From: Neocallimastix lanati (nom. inval.)
Lineage: Eukaryota; Neocallimastigomycota; Neocallimastigomycetes; Neocallimastigales; Neocallimastigaceae
Assembly (NCBI GenBank): GCA_016946835.1
Contig: JACVTC010000073.1
Coordinates: forward strand, 1 to 62,500
DNA: 62,500 nucleotides
Reading direction: 5' to 3'
Part shown: in pieces, positions 10,001 through 19,810 of the stretch
How the letters are laid out: every line of letters starts with the position of its first letter
Numbering within the stretch: position 1 is the stretch's first letter
The notes under the pieces: model-generated
The model's database searches: none
What the model saw: the letters and a program-made list of their open reading frames with translations, nothing else
Told to the model about the DNA's origin: nothing
Program-made: the position numbers and the translations under genes

Positions 10001-10929
10001 AAACAACTACCAAAGCTATTACTTTTAGTAGATTACCAATATTAGGTGAAGAAAAAGTCCAATATGAAGAATGGAAATTCGCTTTTGAAAATTGGTGTCG
10101 AAAATATAAAATTGAAAACGAAGAAAAGAATGAATATTTAATTGCCGTAACTACAGATAAAGCAAGAACTATTGTTATAAATTCTTTAAATAAAGCACAA
10201 GCTGACTCTTATGAAATAATCTTAGAAAACTTAAAGAAAAGATTTAAACCTTGTACGCCAAAGAATGTAAAATTTTTGGAAATATCAACATTAACCATTA
10301 AGAAAGGTGAAAAAGTTTCCGACTTCGATACAAAATTCTTACAACTCTTAAATCAATTACAATTAGATGGAAAGGATTATATTAGTACTCCATACTACAT
10401 AAATGCATTTAGAAACTGGTCTAAAATGTATGAGTATTTATTAGAATCAGAACCTACTAAATTAAGTGATGCAATGGAAATAACTTCAAAAAAGGAAAAA
10501 ATGCTTAAACTTCTTGAAGACAATAAACCAAAATCTAAAACTCAATTCTCAAATGTAAAGAAGAATCTAAATAACACTAATAATAACAATAATAAAAATA
10601 CTAATTTTAGATCTTTTAACACTAATTATTACAATAAAATTCCTTTTATCTCTAATACTAGGACTAATGAAAATTCCAGTTATAATAATAAATTTAGAAA
10701 TAATAACTATAACAACAATTTTACTACAAATAGAAATTTTTACAACCCTGTAGAATTCAACAAAGGAGTCGAACAGAGAAGAGCAACTTTAAAAGGTTCT
10801 CAATTCACTGATAAAGAACTAGATGATATAACAAAAAAATTATCTGATTTAAAAATCAACCTATGCATAAATTGTCAGCGTATTGGTCACATTGTTGAAG
10901 AATGTCCAGAATTAAACCATTTAAATTAG
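9997..10929 (+). CDS. Gag of Ty3/gypsy element 2
   Basis: A 310-residue protein starting right after a poly-A tract. The N-terminal half resembles a retrotransposon capsid domain: helical, with a WKFAFENW stretch near the start. It is followed by an Asn-rich low-complexity region (about 180-255) and one CCHC zinc knuckle near the end (C290-x2-C-x4-H-x4-C), the nucleocapsid RNA-binding signature. The frame ends at TAG 10927-10929, directly after a TTTAAAT heptamer and a stem-loop, so part of the translation should shift into the protease frame. No internal lesions. Confidence 0.93.
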
Positions 10930-12059
10930 TTATCGGGAGTACGCAATCTCCCGAGATAAATAAAATTGCAACAAACAACTATGATCAAGAAAATACTATA
11001 GAATATGAAGGAAACAATAATTATATGATTAATGCAGCCCAAAAGAGAAAATCACTAAGTAAGAATGCATTGGATAAAAATAAAATATCACCAAGTAATA
11101 AATCTATAGTAAAACCTTCCATTCTAAATCAACCAAATATAAAAGCTGTTAAACAACAGAAGAAAGCCATTAGAGATAAAAGAAGAAGAGAAATTACAAA
11201 TGATATAGAAGACATGGATTTATCTAATAATAATATTACGCATGAAGAATCTAATAATAATAGTGAAAGTGTTCGTGCAACCAATTTTGACAAACCCCAA
11301 CCCAATACTCCTAACGAAAATAATTATCAAAATAATAATTCAAATACTATACCAGAAAAAGTTAAAACAAAAGGTAAGCGAAACATGACCGAAATACAAA
11401 TGTTAAAACCTGAAAATAAATTCAATATTCTAGAAGAAGCCAATAATTTATATCCTAAAATAAGCCTAACACAATTATTATCAGCTAGTCCATCTATAAG
11501 AAAAGATCTAGAACAAGGTTGTAAACCACGAGTTGAGAAAATACTTTATTCCATTCAAAATTTAAATATTCCTATTTTGTGCGGAAAAATTGGAAATAAA
11601 ATGGTTAAGATACTTTTTGATACTGGTGCAAACATTAATATTATAACAAAAAATTCTCTAAAAGAATTAGAAAATGTAACTATTAATCATTGCGACTTTT
11701 CTGAAACTATTACAATTGCCAATGGTACAATACTCCATACTAACTCTTATATAAATTTGAAAATAACTATTAATAATAATTTATCTGTGAATGAAAAATT
11801 CTACATAATAGATTATACAAACCCATTCTTTAATATTATATTAGGAAGAGGTATACAAAAGAAATACAGACTTTACATAGATCCTGATGATGACTGCCTA
11901 TACCAAAAAACAAAAAAAGGATTAAAAAGAATTTCAGAAATATATAATAATAATGATACCTTAAACACTCCTATCTGCAATGCAATAGTAATAGACAAGA
12001 GTGAAAAACAAGAATTCCTAGAAACATTGGAAAATATAATCGAATCCGTACCAAATTAA
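10902..12059 (+). CDS. Protease-containing ORF of element 2 (-1 frame)
   Basis: A 385-codon frame in -1 relative to gag, overlapping the last 28 nt of gag. It is most likely made only as a Gag fusion through the TTTAAAT shift, so the ATG at 10902 is probably not used. The first ~190 residues are Asn/Lys-rich linker. A retroviral-type aspartyl protease follows, with Asp240 in F-D-T-G-A and a later IILGRG motif. It stops at TAA 12057-12059, while the RT frame (+1) is already open from 12040, so RT needs a second frame change. That could be a +1 shift or a 1-nt mutation. Confidence 0.88.
   Translation: MSRIKPFKLVIGSTQSPEINKIATNNYDQENTIEYEGNNNYMINAAQKRKSLSKNALDKNKISPSNKSIVKPSILNQPNIKAVKQQKKAIRDKRRREITNDIEDMDLSNNNITHEESNNNSESVRATNFDKPQPNTPNENNYQNNNSNTIPEKVKTKGKRNMTEIQMLKPENKFNILEEANNLYPKISLTQLLSASPSIRKDLEQGCKPRVEKILYSIQNLNIPILCGKIGNKMVKILFDTGANINIITKNSLKELENVTINHCDFSETITIANGTILHTNSYINLKITINNNLSVNEKFYIIDYTNPFFNIILGRGIQKKYRLYIDPDDDCLYQKTKKGLKRISEIYNNNDTLNTPICNAIVIDKSEKQEFLETLENIIESVPN
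10920..10954 (+). promoter_or_regulatory. -1 programmed ribosomal frameshift signal (gag to protease)
   Basis: Heptamer TTTAAAT at 10920-10926 is read T TTA AAT in the gag frame, an X-XXY-YYZ slippery site. After a 6-nt spacer (10927-10932, containing the gag stop) comes a perfect 7-bp stem TCGGGAG/CTCCCGA (10933-10939/10948-10954) with an 8-nt loop. The downstream ORF is in the -1 frame, as required. All three canonical parts are visible. Confidence 0.85.
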
Positions 12060-12099
12060 AGAACAATTTAGAGAGCTACTTCTAAAATACAAATCATGC

Positions 12100-14691
12100 A
12101 TGGCAACTTCTTTAACTCAGTTAACTACTGCAAAGTTAGAGCCACACTCCATTGTCACTACTACAGATGTTCCTATCAAACTCAAACCATACAAATTATC
12201 TAAGGAACATTCTGACATATTAAAACAAGAAATAATTTCACTATTAGAAAAAGACCTAATTATACCTTCCCACTCTCCGTGGTCGTTTCCTGTTTTACTT
12301 GTTCAAAAGAAAAATGGTAAATACCGCATGTGTATTGATTATCGAAGGTTGAATGAAATTACTATTAAAGATTCATACGCCTTACCCTTTATCGATGAAC
12401 TCGTTTCTTCCGTAAAAGGGGCCAAAATATTTTCAGCCTTAGATTTATACTCGGGGTACCATCAGATACCAATGAACCCCACTGACATTGAGAAAACTTC
12501 CTTCACCACAAAATTTGGTAATTACAATTTCAAGGTCATGCCATTCGGACTCACTAATGCCCCTGCTACATTTCAACGGGAAATGAACAGGATACTTTTA
12601 CCCTTAATTGGAAACTGCTTATTCGTTTACATTGATGATATTGTAATCTATTCCAAATCATTAGAAGAACATTTACAACATCTAACCGAAGTATTTAAAA
12701 TATTTGAAAAATATAATCTCTCTCTCAATTTACAAAAGTGTAAATTCTTTAAAACCGAAGTTGAAGTTCTGGGACACGTACTTACTCCTAACGGACTAAA
12801 AACCATTCCTTCAAAAGTTCAAAAGATAGCTTTATGGGACAACCCAAGAGACATTAATGAATTACGTTCTTTCCTAGGTTTAGCCAGCTACTATCGAAAA
12901 TTTATTCAAAATTTTTCTATCATAGCTGATCCTTTATTTAAACTTTTAAAAAAGAATCAACCATACAATTGGACTGATAAATGTACCGAAGCTTTTGAAG
13001 AAATTAAGCAATACTTACTTTCAGATCCTATACTTTCTTATCCAGATTTCGATAATGAATTTATAATAAGAACTGATGCATCAACCAAAGGTATCGGTGG
13101 TGTTCTCTTACAAATGGAGGAAGACAAATTAGAACATCCAATTTGTTGCATAAGTAGAACCTTGTCACCTGCTGAGAAAAATTATTCTGTTACAGATCTA
13201 GAAGGCCTCGCCATAATTCATAGTATAAAGAAATTCAGACCATACATAATAAGTAACAAGAAACCAATAAAACTTATTACTGACCATAAGCCATTATTAG
13301 GTTTATTCAAGAGAAGTATTCCTAATAATAATAGACATGCTCGTTGGATAGAAGAATTCAATAAGTACAGAATTAACTTGGTATATGAAAAAGGAAAAAG
13401 AAATGTTTTTGCTGATGCTCTATCAAGACTACCATCAAAAGATTCTAACTCTATTATAAATTGTATCAATGCCATACTTGCCGACTTTAATCCAAAAGAT
13501 CTCGATCTTCCAGAAGGTATTACAAAATACTTTACAAAAAATTATCAAATTGTCGATAATGTATTATACTACAAGAAGAATGATCTCTATTTAAAAGTAA
13601 TTCAGAAAGATGCTGATAAAAAAGATATAATTAATCGTGCCCATCAAGTCGGTCACGAAGGAGCTGAAAAGACTACCAACAGAATACTTAATTCTTATTA
13701 TTGGCCTGGAATTTGGAACGATGTTAGAATGTGGGTTAAAAGTTGTCCACGTTGTCAACTATGTAGACCTCGTCCATTTCCGAAAAGTACAGAAAACAAT
13801 ATAACTCCTTTAGAAGCCCCATTCACAAGAGTTGGTTTAGATATAATAGGACCTCTACCAACTACTAAAAACGGTAATAACTACATAATTACCCTAGTTG
13901 ACTACTTTACTAAGTGGGTCGAAGCAAAGGCAATACCAAACCAAAAATCTGAAGAAGTAATAAAATTCTTAACTGATGTGATATCTAGACATGGACCGCC
14001 AGAAATTATAATAACTGATAATGGAAGTTCTTTTATTTCTGACATAACTAAAATGATGATTGACTTATACGGAACTTGGATACATTATGTTTCCCCTCAT
14101 CACCCTGAATCTAATGGGATGATAGAAAATAGGAACCGAGAAATTGGAAAAATTTTACGCCTTTTAATAAACAACGAACAAGAATGGGATGAATGTCTTC
14201 CATCCGCATTATGGGCATTAAGAACTACAAAGAATTCAAAAACTAAGTTTAGTAGCTTTGAGTTACTATATGGAAGAAAAGATACTTGGCCACTTGAAGT
14301 TATGTTCCCTGATATATACAAAGATCCTAATGAAACAGAAGAAGAATATATTTTTCGAAGATTTTTAAGACATCAAAAATGGGTACAACAAGCCACTGAA
14401 TACTCAGACCATGCAAACAAATACTGGGAACATAGAATTGGATTTAATAAAGCATTAAGAAAAACTTATAAACCAGGAGATTATGTAATGATTAGACTAA
14501 TAGGGAGAAGTAAATTAGATCCTTACTTTTATGGGCCATTCAAAGTAGTTAATAAACAAAAATTCAATACTTTAGTTCTTGAAGATCCACAAACAGGAAA
14601 ACTCCTTGAAAGAAATGTTCATATAAAAAATGTTTTTCCTTATGTACTACAAGAAAATGATACAACTTCAAGGGACGAAGTTGACTCTTAA
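12100..14691 (+). CDS. Pol (RT-RNase H-integrase) of element 2
   Basis: 863 residues from the first ATG, but the frame is open from 12040 and pol-like sequence (QFRELLLKYKSC) begins before that ATG, so the true product probably starts upstream by a frame change. RT has YIDD at 177-180; RNase H has RTDAS and TDHKP motifs; the integrase has an HHCC zinc domain and a core D581-x58-D640-x35-E676, the intact D,D35E triad. A GPF-type C-terminal module is present (YFYGPFKVV); no chromodomain. Intact through this ORF. Confidence 0.94.
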   Translation: MATSLTQLTTAKLEPHSIVTTTDVPIKLKPYKLSKEHSDILKQEIISLLEKDLIIPSHSPWSFPVLLVQKKNGKYRMCIDYRRLNEITIKDSYALPFIDELVSSVKGAKIFSALDLYSGYHQIPMNPTDIEKTSFTTKFGNYNFKVMPFGLTNAPATFQREMNRILLPLIGNCLFVYIDDIVIYSKSLEEHLQHLTEVFKIFEKYNLSLNLQKCKFFKTEVEVLGHVLTPNGLKTIPSKVQKIALWDNPRDINELRSFLGLASYYRKFIQNFSIIADPLFKLLKKNQPYNWTDKCTEAFEEIKQYLLSDPILSYPDFDNEFIIRTDASTKGIGGVLLQMEEDKLEHPICCISRTLSPAEKNYSVTDLEGLAIIHSIKKFRPYIISNKKPIKLITDHKPLLGLFKRSIPNNNRHARWIEEFNKYRINLVYEKGKRNVFADALSRLPSKDSNSIINCINAILADFNPKDLDLPEGITKYFTKNYQIVDNVLYYKKNDLYLKVIQKDADKKDIINRAHQVGHEGAEKTTNRILNSYYWPGIWNDVRMWVKSCPRCQLCRPRPFPKSTENNITPLEAPFTRVGLDIIGPLPTTKNGNNYIITLVDYFTKWVEAKAIPNQKSEEVIKFLTDVISRHGPPEIIITDNGSSFISDITKMMIDLYGTWIHYVSPHHPESNGMIENRNREIGKILRLLINNEQEWDECLPSALWALRTTKNSKTKFSSFELLYGRKDTWPLEVMFPDIYKDPNETEEEYIFRRFLRHQKWVQQATEYSDHANKYWEHRIGFNKALRKTYKPGDYVMIRLIGRSKLDPYFYGPFKVVNKQKFNTLVLEDPQTGKLLERNVHIKNVFPYVLQENDTTSRDEVDS

Positions 14692-14703
14692 GGGCCGAGA
14701 AAT

Positions 14704-15876
14704 TGATAAATAACAAAATTATTAAATTAAAATAAATAATAAAAAAACAAATTCTTGTTAAAGTTTTCTAACTTAACCCAAAAATTAATCCATTCTAAAA
14801 AAAAATTAAATCCATATTTAAGAAAAATTAATTAAATAAAAATAATTAAAATAAAATAATAATAAATTAATTAATCATTAATAATTTTAATTAAAAACTA
14901 AAATAAATTAATAAATAATATTTTTCTAAAACAACAAATAAACAAAATAATAAACAAATTTAATAAATTATAAATAACAAATAAACAAACTTATAAACAT
15001 CTCAAAATTAAAATTAAATAGTTAAATAATTTTTTAAGTTACTTTTATTTAAAATAATGATTATTTTATTTATTTTATAACTCAACTTTTATAAACAAAT
15101 TGTAATTAAAATAACATTTTAAAACTCATCTTTATCAACATTTTAATTGTAAATATTGTTTAATTTAATAATAAATTATTCTTTATTTCTCTTTTATTAA
15201 TTTTATTATTTTTAATGTAAATAGTTTAAAATCAAAGAAAAATATAAAAACATGTAAATATTTCTTATAAATTATTCTTTATTATTAATTAGTTAATAAA
15301 TTATTATAAATATTTTATTAGTTTTAATAATCAAAAAGTATGATTATTAATTATTTAATAAAATTATTATAGATATTTTATTAGTTTTAATAATCAAAAA
15401 GTAAGATTATTAATTAGTTAATAAATTATTATAAATATTTTATTAGTTTTAATAATCAATTTTTTTATGATTATTAATTATTTAATAAATTATTATAGAT
15501 ATTTTATTAGTTTTTAATAATCAATTTTTATGATTATTAATTATTTTGATAAATTATTATATATTTTATTAGTTATTAATAATCAATTTTATTATTAAAA
15601 TTTAAAATAAATTAGTATAAATAATAAATATTTCATTTTATTATTTTATTAGTTTTTAACAATTATTTTATTAATTTAAACAAAATTAATTATTAAATAA
15701 ATAAAGATTAATATTAAAATAAAAATAAATTTTTTTAATAAAACATTTTTGTGTTTAATAATAAAACATATTTATTTTTTTTAAATTCCTTAAATCAATT
15801 TTTATTCAGTATTTATCCTTTTATTCACTTCTGCAAAATTTAATTTTTGTAGATTAAGAATATTAGGTATAAATCA
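14704..15876 (+). repeat. 3' LTR of element 2
   Basis: Matches 7521-8694 along its length; the only difference I see is 9 rather than 10 A residues in one run. It ends ATAAATCA and is followed by the GTGG duplication at 15877-15880. A purine-rich AAGGGCCGAGAAA just upstream (about 14690-14702) could serve as the polypurine tract. Confidence 0.92.
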
Positions 15877-15880
15877 GTGG
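15877..15880. repeat. Target-site duplication GTGG (element 2, right copy)
   Basis: GTGG matches 7517-7520. With the shared terminal A of the LTR it could also be read as AGTGG. Confidence 0.75.
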
Positions 15881-15891
15881 ATTTCAAGAAA

Positions 15892-15963
15892 GGAGGGTTG
15901 GCGCAACGGTAGCGCGTCCGCCTCCAGAGCGGAAGGTTGGGTGTTCGAATCACTCACTCTCCA
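15892..15963 (+). tRNA. tRNA-Trp (CCA anticodon)
   Basis: A 72-nt cloverleaf with no intron. Acceptor GGAGGGT pairs with ACTCTCC, D-stem GCGC/GCGC, anticodon stem TCCGC/GCGGA with loop CTCCAGA (anticodon CCA), 5-nt variable loop, T-stem GGGTG/CACTC with loop TTCGAAT, and discriminator A. The internal A and B boxes are therefore present. CCA is not encoded, as is usual in eukaryotes. It is the apparent target of both upstream retrotransposons. Confidence 0.96.
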
Positions 15964-15969
15964 TTTTTT
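15964..15969 (+). terminator. RNA polymerase III terminator of tRNA-Trp
   Basis: A run of six T residues follows the discriminator base immediately. Confidence 0.85.
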
Positions 15970-16293
15970 CTATTTGATATATTTTTAAAAAATTTTTTTA
16001 TAATAATTATATATATTTAATTGCAATATTAAAAATAATACTTTAGAAATAACTATACTATTATTAAATAAAACTATTTTAATAATTATATTTATGAAAA
16101 ACATATAAATATGTATGTATATATTTTTTTTATTTATAATTTTTTATTTCAAAAAGTTGTTACTTAAAAAATATTTATATTGCTAATTTTTTTTTTTTTT
16201 ATTATTTTATTTAATCCTAATTTAATAGTTAATTTTAATTCTATCATTTTATTATTATATAAAATCTGGATAAATTAAAAATAAAAATGTAAA
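15970..16293. other. AT-rich spacer, nothing recognised
   Basis: Low-complexity A/T sequence between the tRNA and the first LysM fragment; no coding or RNA signal seen. Confidence 0.6.
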
Positions 16294-16758
16294 GTGGTAC
16301 TCTTCTTTTTAGTGGACTTTTTAGTAGACTTTTTAGTAGACTTATTAGTAGTAGTAGATTTTCTATGTTTAGAAATAATATATTCCTTACTTTTACTGAA
16401 ATCTGGAATGTAGCATTGATCTTTACGATAGAAAATATCATCTCCTACTTGATACTTAATATTATTATTTCCTTCCATATAAAGAAATCCTGAGAAGTTA
16501 ATTCTATAATTGAGTAGTACCTAACTTTTTAGCAATATCTTCATAAGTATCTGTCTTTTTAATTATGTATACACCCATTTCCTTTTCATTGTAATATTCA
16601 TCAACATTTTTTCTAAGACAAAGTTTTTGACCAAGATAAGTTGTCACAATCAATAGTTGGATTTAACATAAGTAAGTCCCTAGGTCTTACATAGTAATTA
16701 TTATCAGATGAAGCAGTGACATCATAAATGTGTCACCACGACGAATAACATAATGTAA
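16294..16758 (-). pseudogene. LysM protein gene fragment, inverted (N-terminal and middle part)
   Basis: Read on the minus strand this matches the intact LysM genes from the first LysM (VIRRGDT-like stretch) through the second LysM and the Lys/Ser/Thr linker, ending abruptly at the KKKSTT codons. It lacks the signal peptide and C-terminal LysM. It carries small deletions, for example within the copy of the LSTGQK segment and at the GTTQEILYR segment. Its linker end (about 16294-16445) is repeated in opposite orientation at about 17208-17332, so the locus is an inverted duplication. Non-functional. Confidence 0.85.
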
Positions 16759-17205
16759 CGTTATCTTGATGTTACATCTATGAATGAATTTTATATTTAA
16801 CTCTTTAGAGCAAAAATATTTTGAATATATACTAATAAAATATAATTAAATATAATAAAATATATAAATATATAATATATATAATATATAAAATATAATG
16901 TAATAAAATAAAATATAATAATAAATATATATAATATAAAAAATATATATATAAAAATCCAATAAAATATAATAAAATATATAAAATGATATAAAATATA
17001 GAGTATTCTTAGAATTATCTTTATCTGCTATATATAATTAATAAATTTTCATTTTCTCTTTTTAAATGTGAATTTATTTAATATTTATTTATTTTAGAAA
17101 AAATAAATAATTGCATATAATAATAAAATTATGGTAATAATAAATAATAATAATAGTAATAATAATAATAATAATAATAGTTAATAATAATCAAATAAAA
17201 TAAAG
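16759..17205. other. AT-rich spacer between the two opposed LysM fragments
   Basis: TA and AAT repeats with no gene. It forms the ~0.8-kb centre of the inverted duplication of LysM sequence. Confidence 0.6.
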
Positions 17206-17612
17206 TAAAATGATATTTTCTATCGTAAAGATCAATGCTACATTCCAGATTTCAGTAAGAGTAAGGAATATATTATTTCTAAACATAGAAAATCTAGAAA
17301 GTCTACTAAAAAGTCCACTAAAAAGAAGAGTACCACTAAAACTATTACTAAAACTGCTACTAAGGCTACTGGTAAAGCTAAACAAACTAGCTATACTTGT
17401 GATAAGCATGTTGTGGTTAAGCATGGTGATACCTGTTACGAAATCTACACAAACAAGAATGTAAATATTTCTTCCAATCAATTATTAAAAAATTAAATCC
17501 AAATCTTAACTGTGACAACTTAAGAAGTAATACAAAAATTTGTGTTTCCTCTAAAAATGCAGGCAACAACAAGACTCCAAACTTTTCTAACAGTAAACAA
17601 ATTACTCTTTAA
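17206..17612 (+). pseudogene. LysM protein gene fragment (C-terminal part)
   Basis: Matches the intact genes from the DIFYRKDQCYIPDF region through linker and third LysM to the stop. Extra A residues near 17487 break the LNPNL frame, and a base change gives a stop one codon early (17610-17612). There is no promoter module or signal peptide, so it is not expressible as a secreted protein. Confidence 0.85.
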
Positions 17613-18344
17613 TAATTAAATTAAAAAAAAAGAAAAAAAATAAATAATAAAACAAAAAATAATACATAATTTTTTTTTATAATATAAAAAAAATAACAAA
17701 AAAAAGAATAAAAAAAAATAATACATATTTTTTATTTTTATAAAAATAAAAAAAAGAAAAAGAAAAAAAGAGTTACAAATATTAAAGTAAAAAAAAAAAA
17801 AATTAAAAGATAATCAAAAAATGAATCGAATATTAAAATGAAAACTATAAATAAAATAATAAGAATAAATTAAAATAAATTAAAACTTTATGTAAAAAAT
17901 TTAAGTAAAAAGGAATAATTCATAAAAATATTAAATAATAATAATAAATATCTTTATATATATAAATATATGTGTGAAAAAAATTAAATAAATACTTCTC
18001 CAATAGAGTTATATTTATTTAAAAAAATTTAATTTTAATAACAATTATAAAACGATTAATGGTGAAATTTTCTATTGAAAAATTATAAATAATTATATTT
18101 CATTAAAAATGAGATTTAAAATTGCCTCAAGATATAATAAATAAGCGGATAAAATGTGGAGGACAGTATAATCCAAATATACTAAATATATAATTTAGAT
18201 AACACTATTTTTATACTTTATCGAAAACTTTAACAGTTTTTATGATAATAATAACTGTTATAACTACTGTTAAAATTTAATTTTATATAAAATAAATTTT
18301 ATGTATAATTAAAAATATTCTTTGATTTTAGAAAAATTTAATTT
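17613..18344. other. Decayed 3' flank of the LysM unit
   Basis: Contains the AAAGTTACAAATATT / AAAGATAATCAAAAATGAAT stretches that also follow the intact LysM genes, then AT-rich sequence. No gene seen. Confidence 0.55.
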
Positions 18345-18730
18345 CCTAAATGTAGTGGTCAACATCCTTGGATTTATATTTATCATAATGTTCCTTAATT
18401 TTGGTCATGATATCGTAAGCGGTTTTTGCATTATGAATTTTCCTTTTTGACTTCTTTAGCAATGCTTTGCTAAAATGAATGCTTGGGCTTTGGAATTCTT
18501 AATCTTAGCAGATTATAATTCTTTTTGAGTCTTGCTTCCAGTCCTAACTTCATTAGCCATGACGTTTATTAACATCGTTTGATATGTAATTCAAAAGTTA
18601 ATTTGACTTTAAGATAGAACTGACAGTAGGATACCAGTTTTCAAAGTTGTTCATGTTGAGGCGTTCTTCTGTGTTGAATAGATAGCTGTTAATAGTCATT
18701 TTGCATCAGTAAGACTCTTAATCTATGAGT
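18345..18730 (-). pseudogene. Ty1/copia gag remnant
   Basis: On the minus strand short frames resemble copia Gag (NNFENWYPT-like, YDIMTKI-like and MANEVR-like pieces) interrupted by stops. It is a diverged duplicate of 25310-25505 and 29280-29690. Not functional. Confidence 0.55.
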
Positions 18731-18960
18731 TAAAACTAATTTTTAGATTGTAAATTTAATTATAAGCTTTATTTATTATATTATTAATTTTTGATAAATT
18801 TATCAATTGATAGTGTTCATAATTTTTGGAAAATATATTTCATTTATAGTATTTGTGGCTTGATAATAATACAACGAAAATGTTTGATATGTAATAAAAT
18901 TCTTGTAATAAATTATTTTATTACAATGAATTTCAAATTAAAAATTTAATATATTTTAAA
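18730..18960. repeat. Dispersed repeat R2, copy 1
   Basis: Stretch containing GTGGCTTGATAATAATAC... and TTATTACAATGAATTTCAAAT. Similar copies lie at about 23755-23985, 25505-25745, 29690-29915 and 39630-39830. Three copies directly abut the 5' side of minus-strand copia gag, so it may be copia leader or LTR sequence. Confidence 0.65.
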
Positions 18961-19291
18961 AATAGATATAGTACATATATAAAATATAAGGTATTTCTAT
19001 AAAATTTATATACAAAATATTTAGAAAGAATAATAAAATTTAATAAAATATATAAAAATATATAAGATATAAAATATTGAATATATATAAAACTATCCAT
19101 TTTTATTATATATAATTAATAAGCTTTCATTTTCTCTTTTAAAAAATTAGAATTTATTTAATATTTATTTTTGTAAAAAAATATAAATAATTGCATATAT
19201 AATAATAATAATACATAATAATACATAATAATACATAATAATACATTATAATAAAATACAATAAAATAAAATAAGTAATGAATAAAATTAA

Positions 19292-19324
<33 letters not shown>

Positions 19325-19379
19325 ATTAAATATATAATTAAAAATTTAATTTAATTTTAATAATTATAAAAAATTAAAA
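18961..19379. other. AT-rich spacer
   Basis: Low-complexity sequence with ATACATA-type and A-tract repeats. No gene seen. Confidence 0.5.
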
Positions 19380-19810
19380 CTATTTTTTAAAAAAAAGAAA
19401 AAGAAAAAAAAATTTTTTTTTACTTTTTTTTGTATTTTTGTACCTTCTTTTTTTACTTTTTTGTATTTTTGTATTTTTTTTAGGAAGGTTTTGAAAGGGT
19501 TTAATTTATTTATTAATTTCTATTATTTTTATTTATATCAAAGTTTATAGAAGAAGAAGAAGAAAAAAAAAAAAAAAAAAAACTATAAATAAGCATAAAT
19601 TTCAGCAATAATTTTTAACATAATCAAAAATAAATATAAAAATTAAAAAATTCAATTGATTTGAATTTATAACAAATTATTATAATTAAAAGTTAAAATA
19701 AAAAGAAAAGAAAAAAATAAAAAAAAATTTAAAATAAAAATCAAAATATAAAAAAAAATATTAATTATATTATAAAATTATAAATAAGATATTAATAAAA
19801 AAAAAAAAAA
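19380..19810 (+). promoter_or_regulatory. Promoter module of LysM gene 1
   Basis: A-tract/T-tract switch near 19400-19440, GGAAGGTTTTGAAAGGGTT at 19483-19501, and ACTATAAATAAGCATAAATTTCAGC with TATAAATA at 19584-19591, about 220 bp before the ATG. The same ordered module precedes all six intact LysM genes. Confidence 0.7.

Larger units (their letters stand above)
7521..15876 (+). mobile_element. Ty3/gypsy LTR retrotransposon, element 2 (complete)
   Basis: Complete element with TG...CA LTRs of 1174 and 1173 bp; the only difference I see is one A in a homopolymer, so insertion is recent. The flanking duplication is GTGG at 7517-7520 and 15877-15880 (AGTGG if the terminal LTR A is counted). Gag, protease and RT-RH-IN lie in three successive reading blocks (frames 1, 3, 1). 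It sits 2 bp from the right target duplication of element 1, and its 3' LTR ends 15 bp before tRNA-Trp. Same transcriptional orientation as element 1 and the tRNA. Confidence 0.95.

Noticed and set aside
16759-17205. CRISPR-like or regular repeat array in the AT-rich spacer
   Set aside because: Only simple TA/AAT repeats without spaced direct repeats; the organism is eukaryotic.
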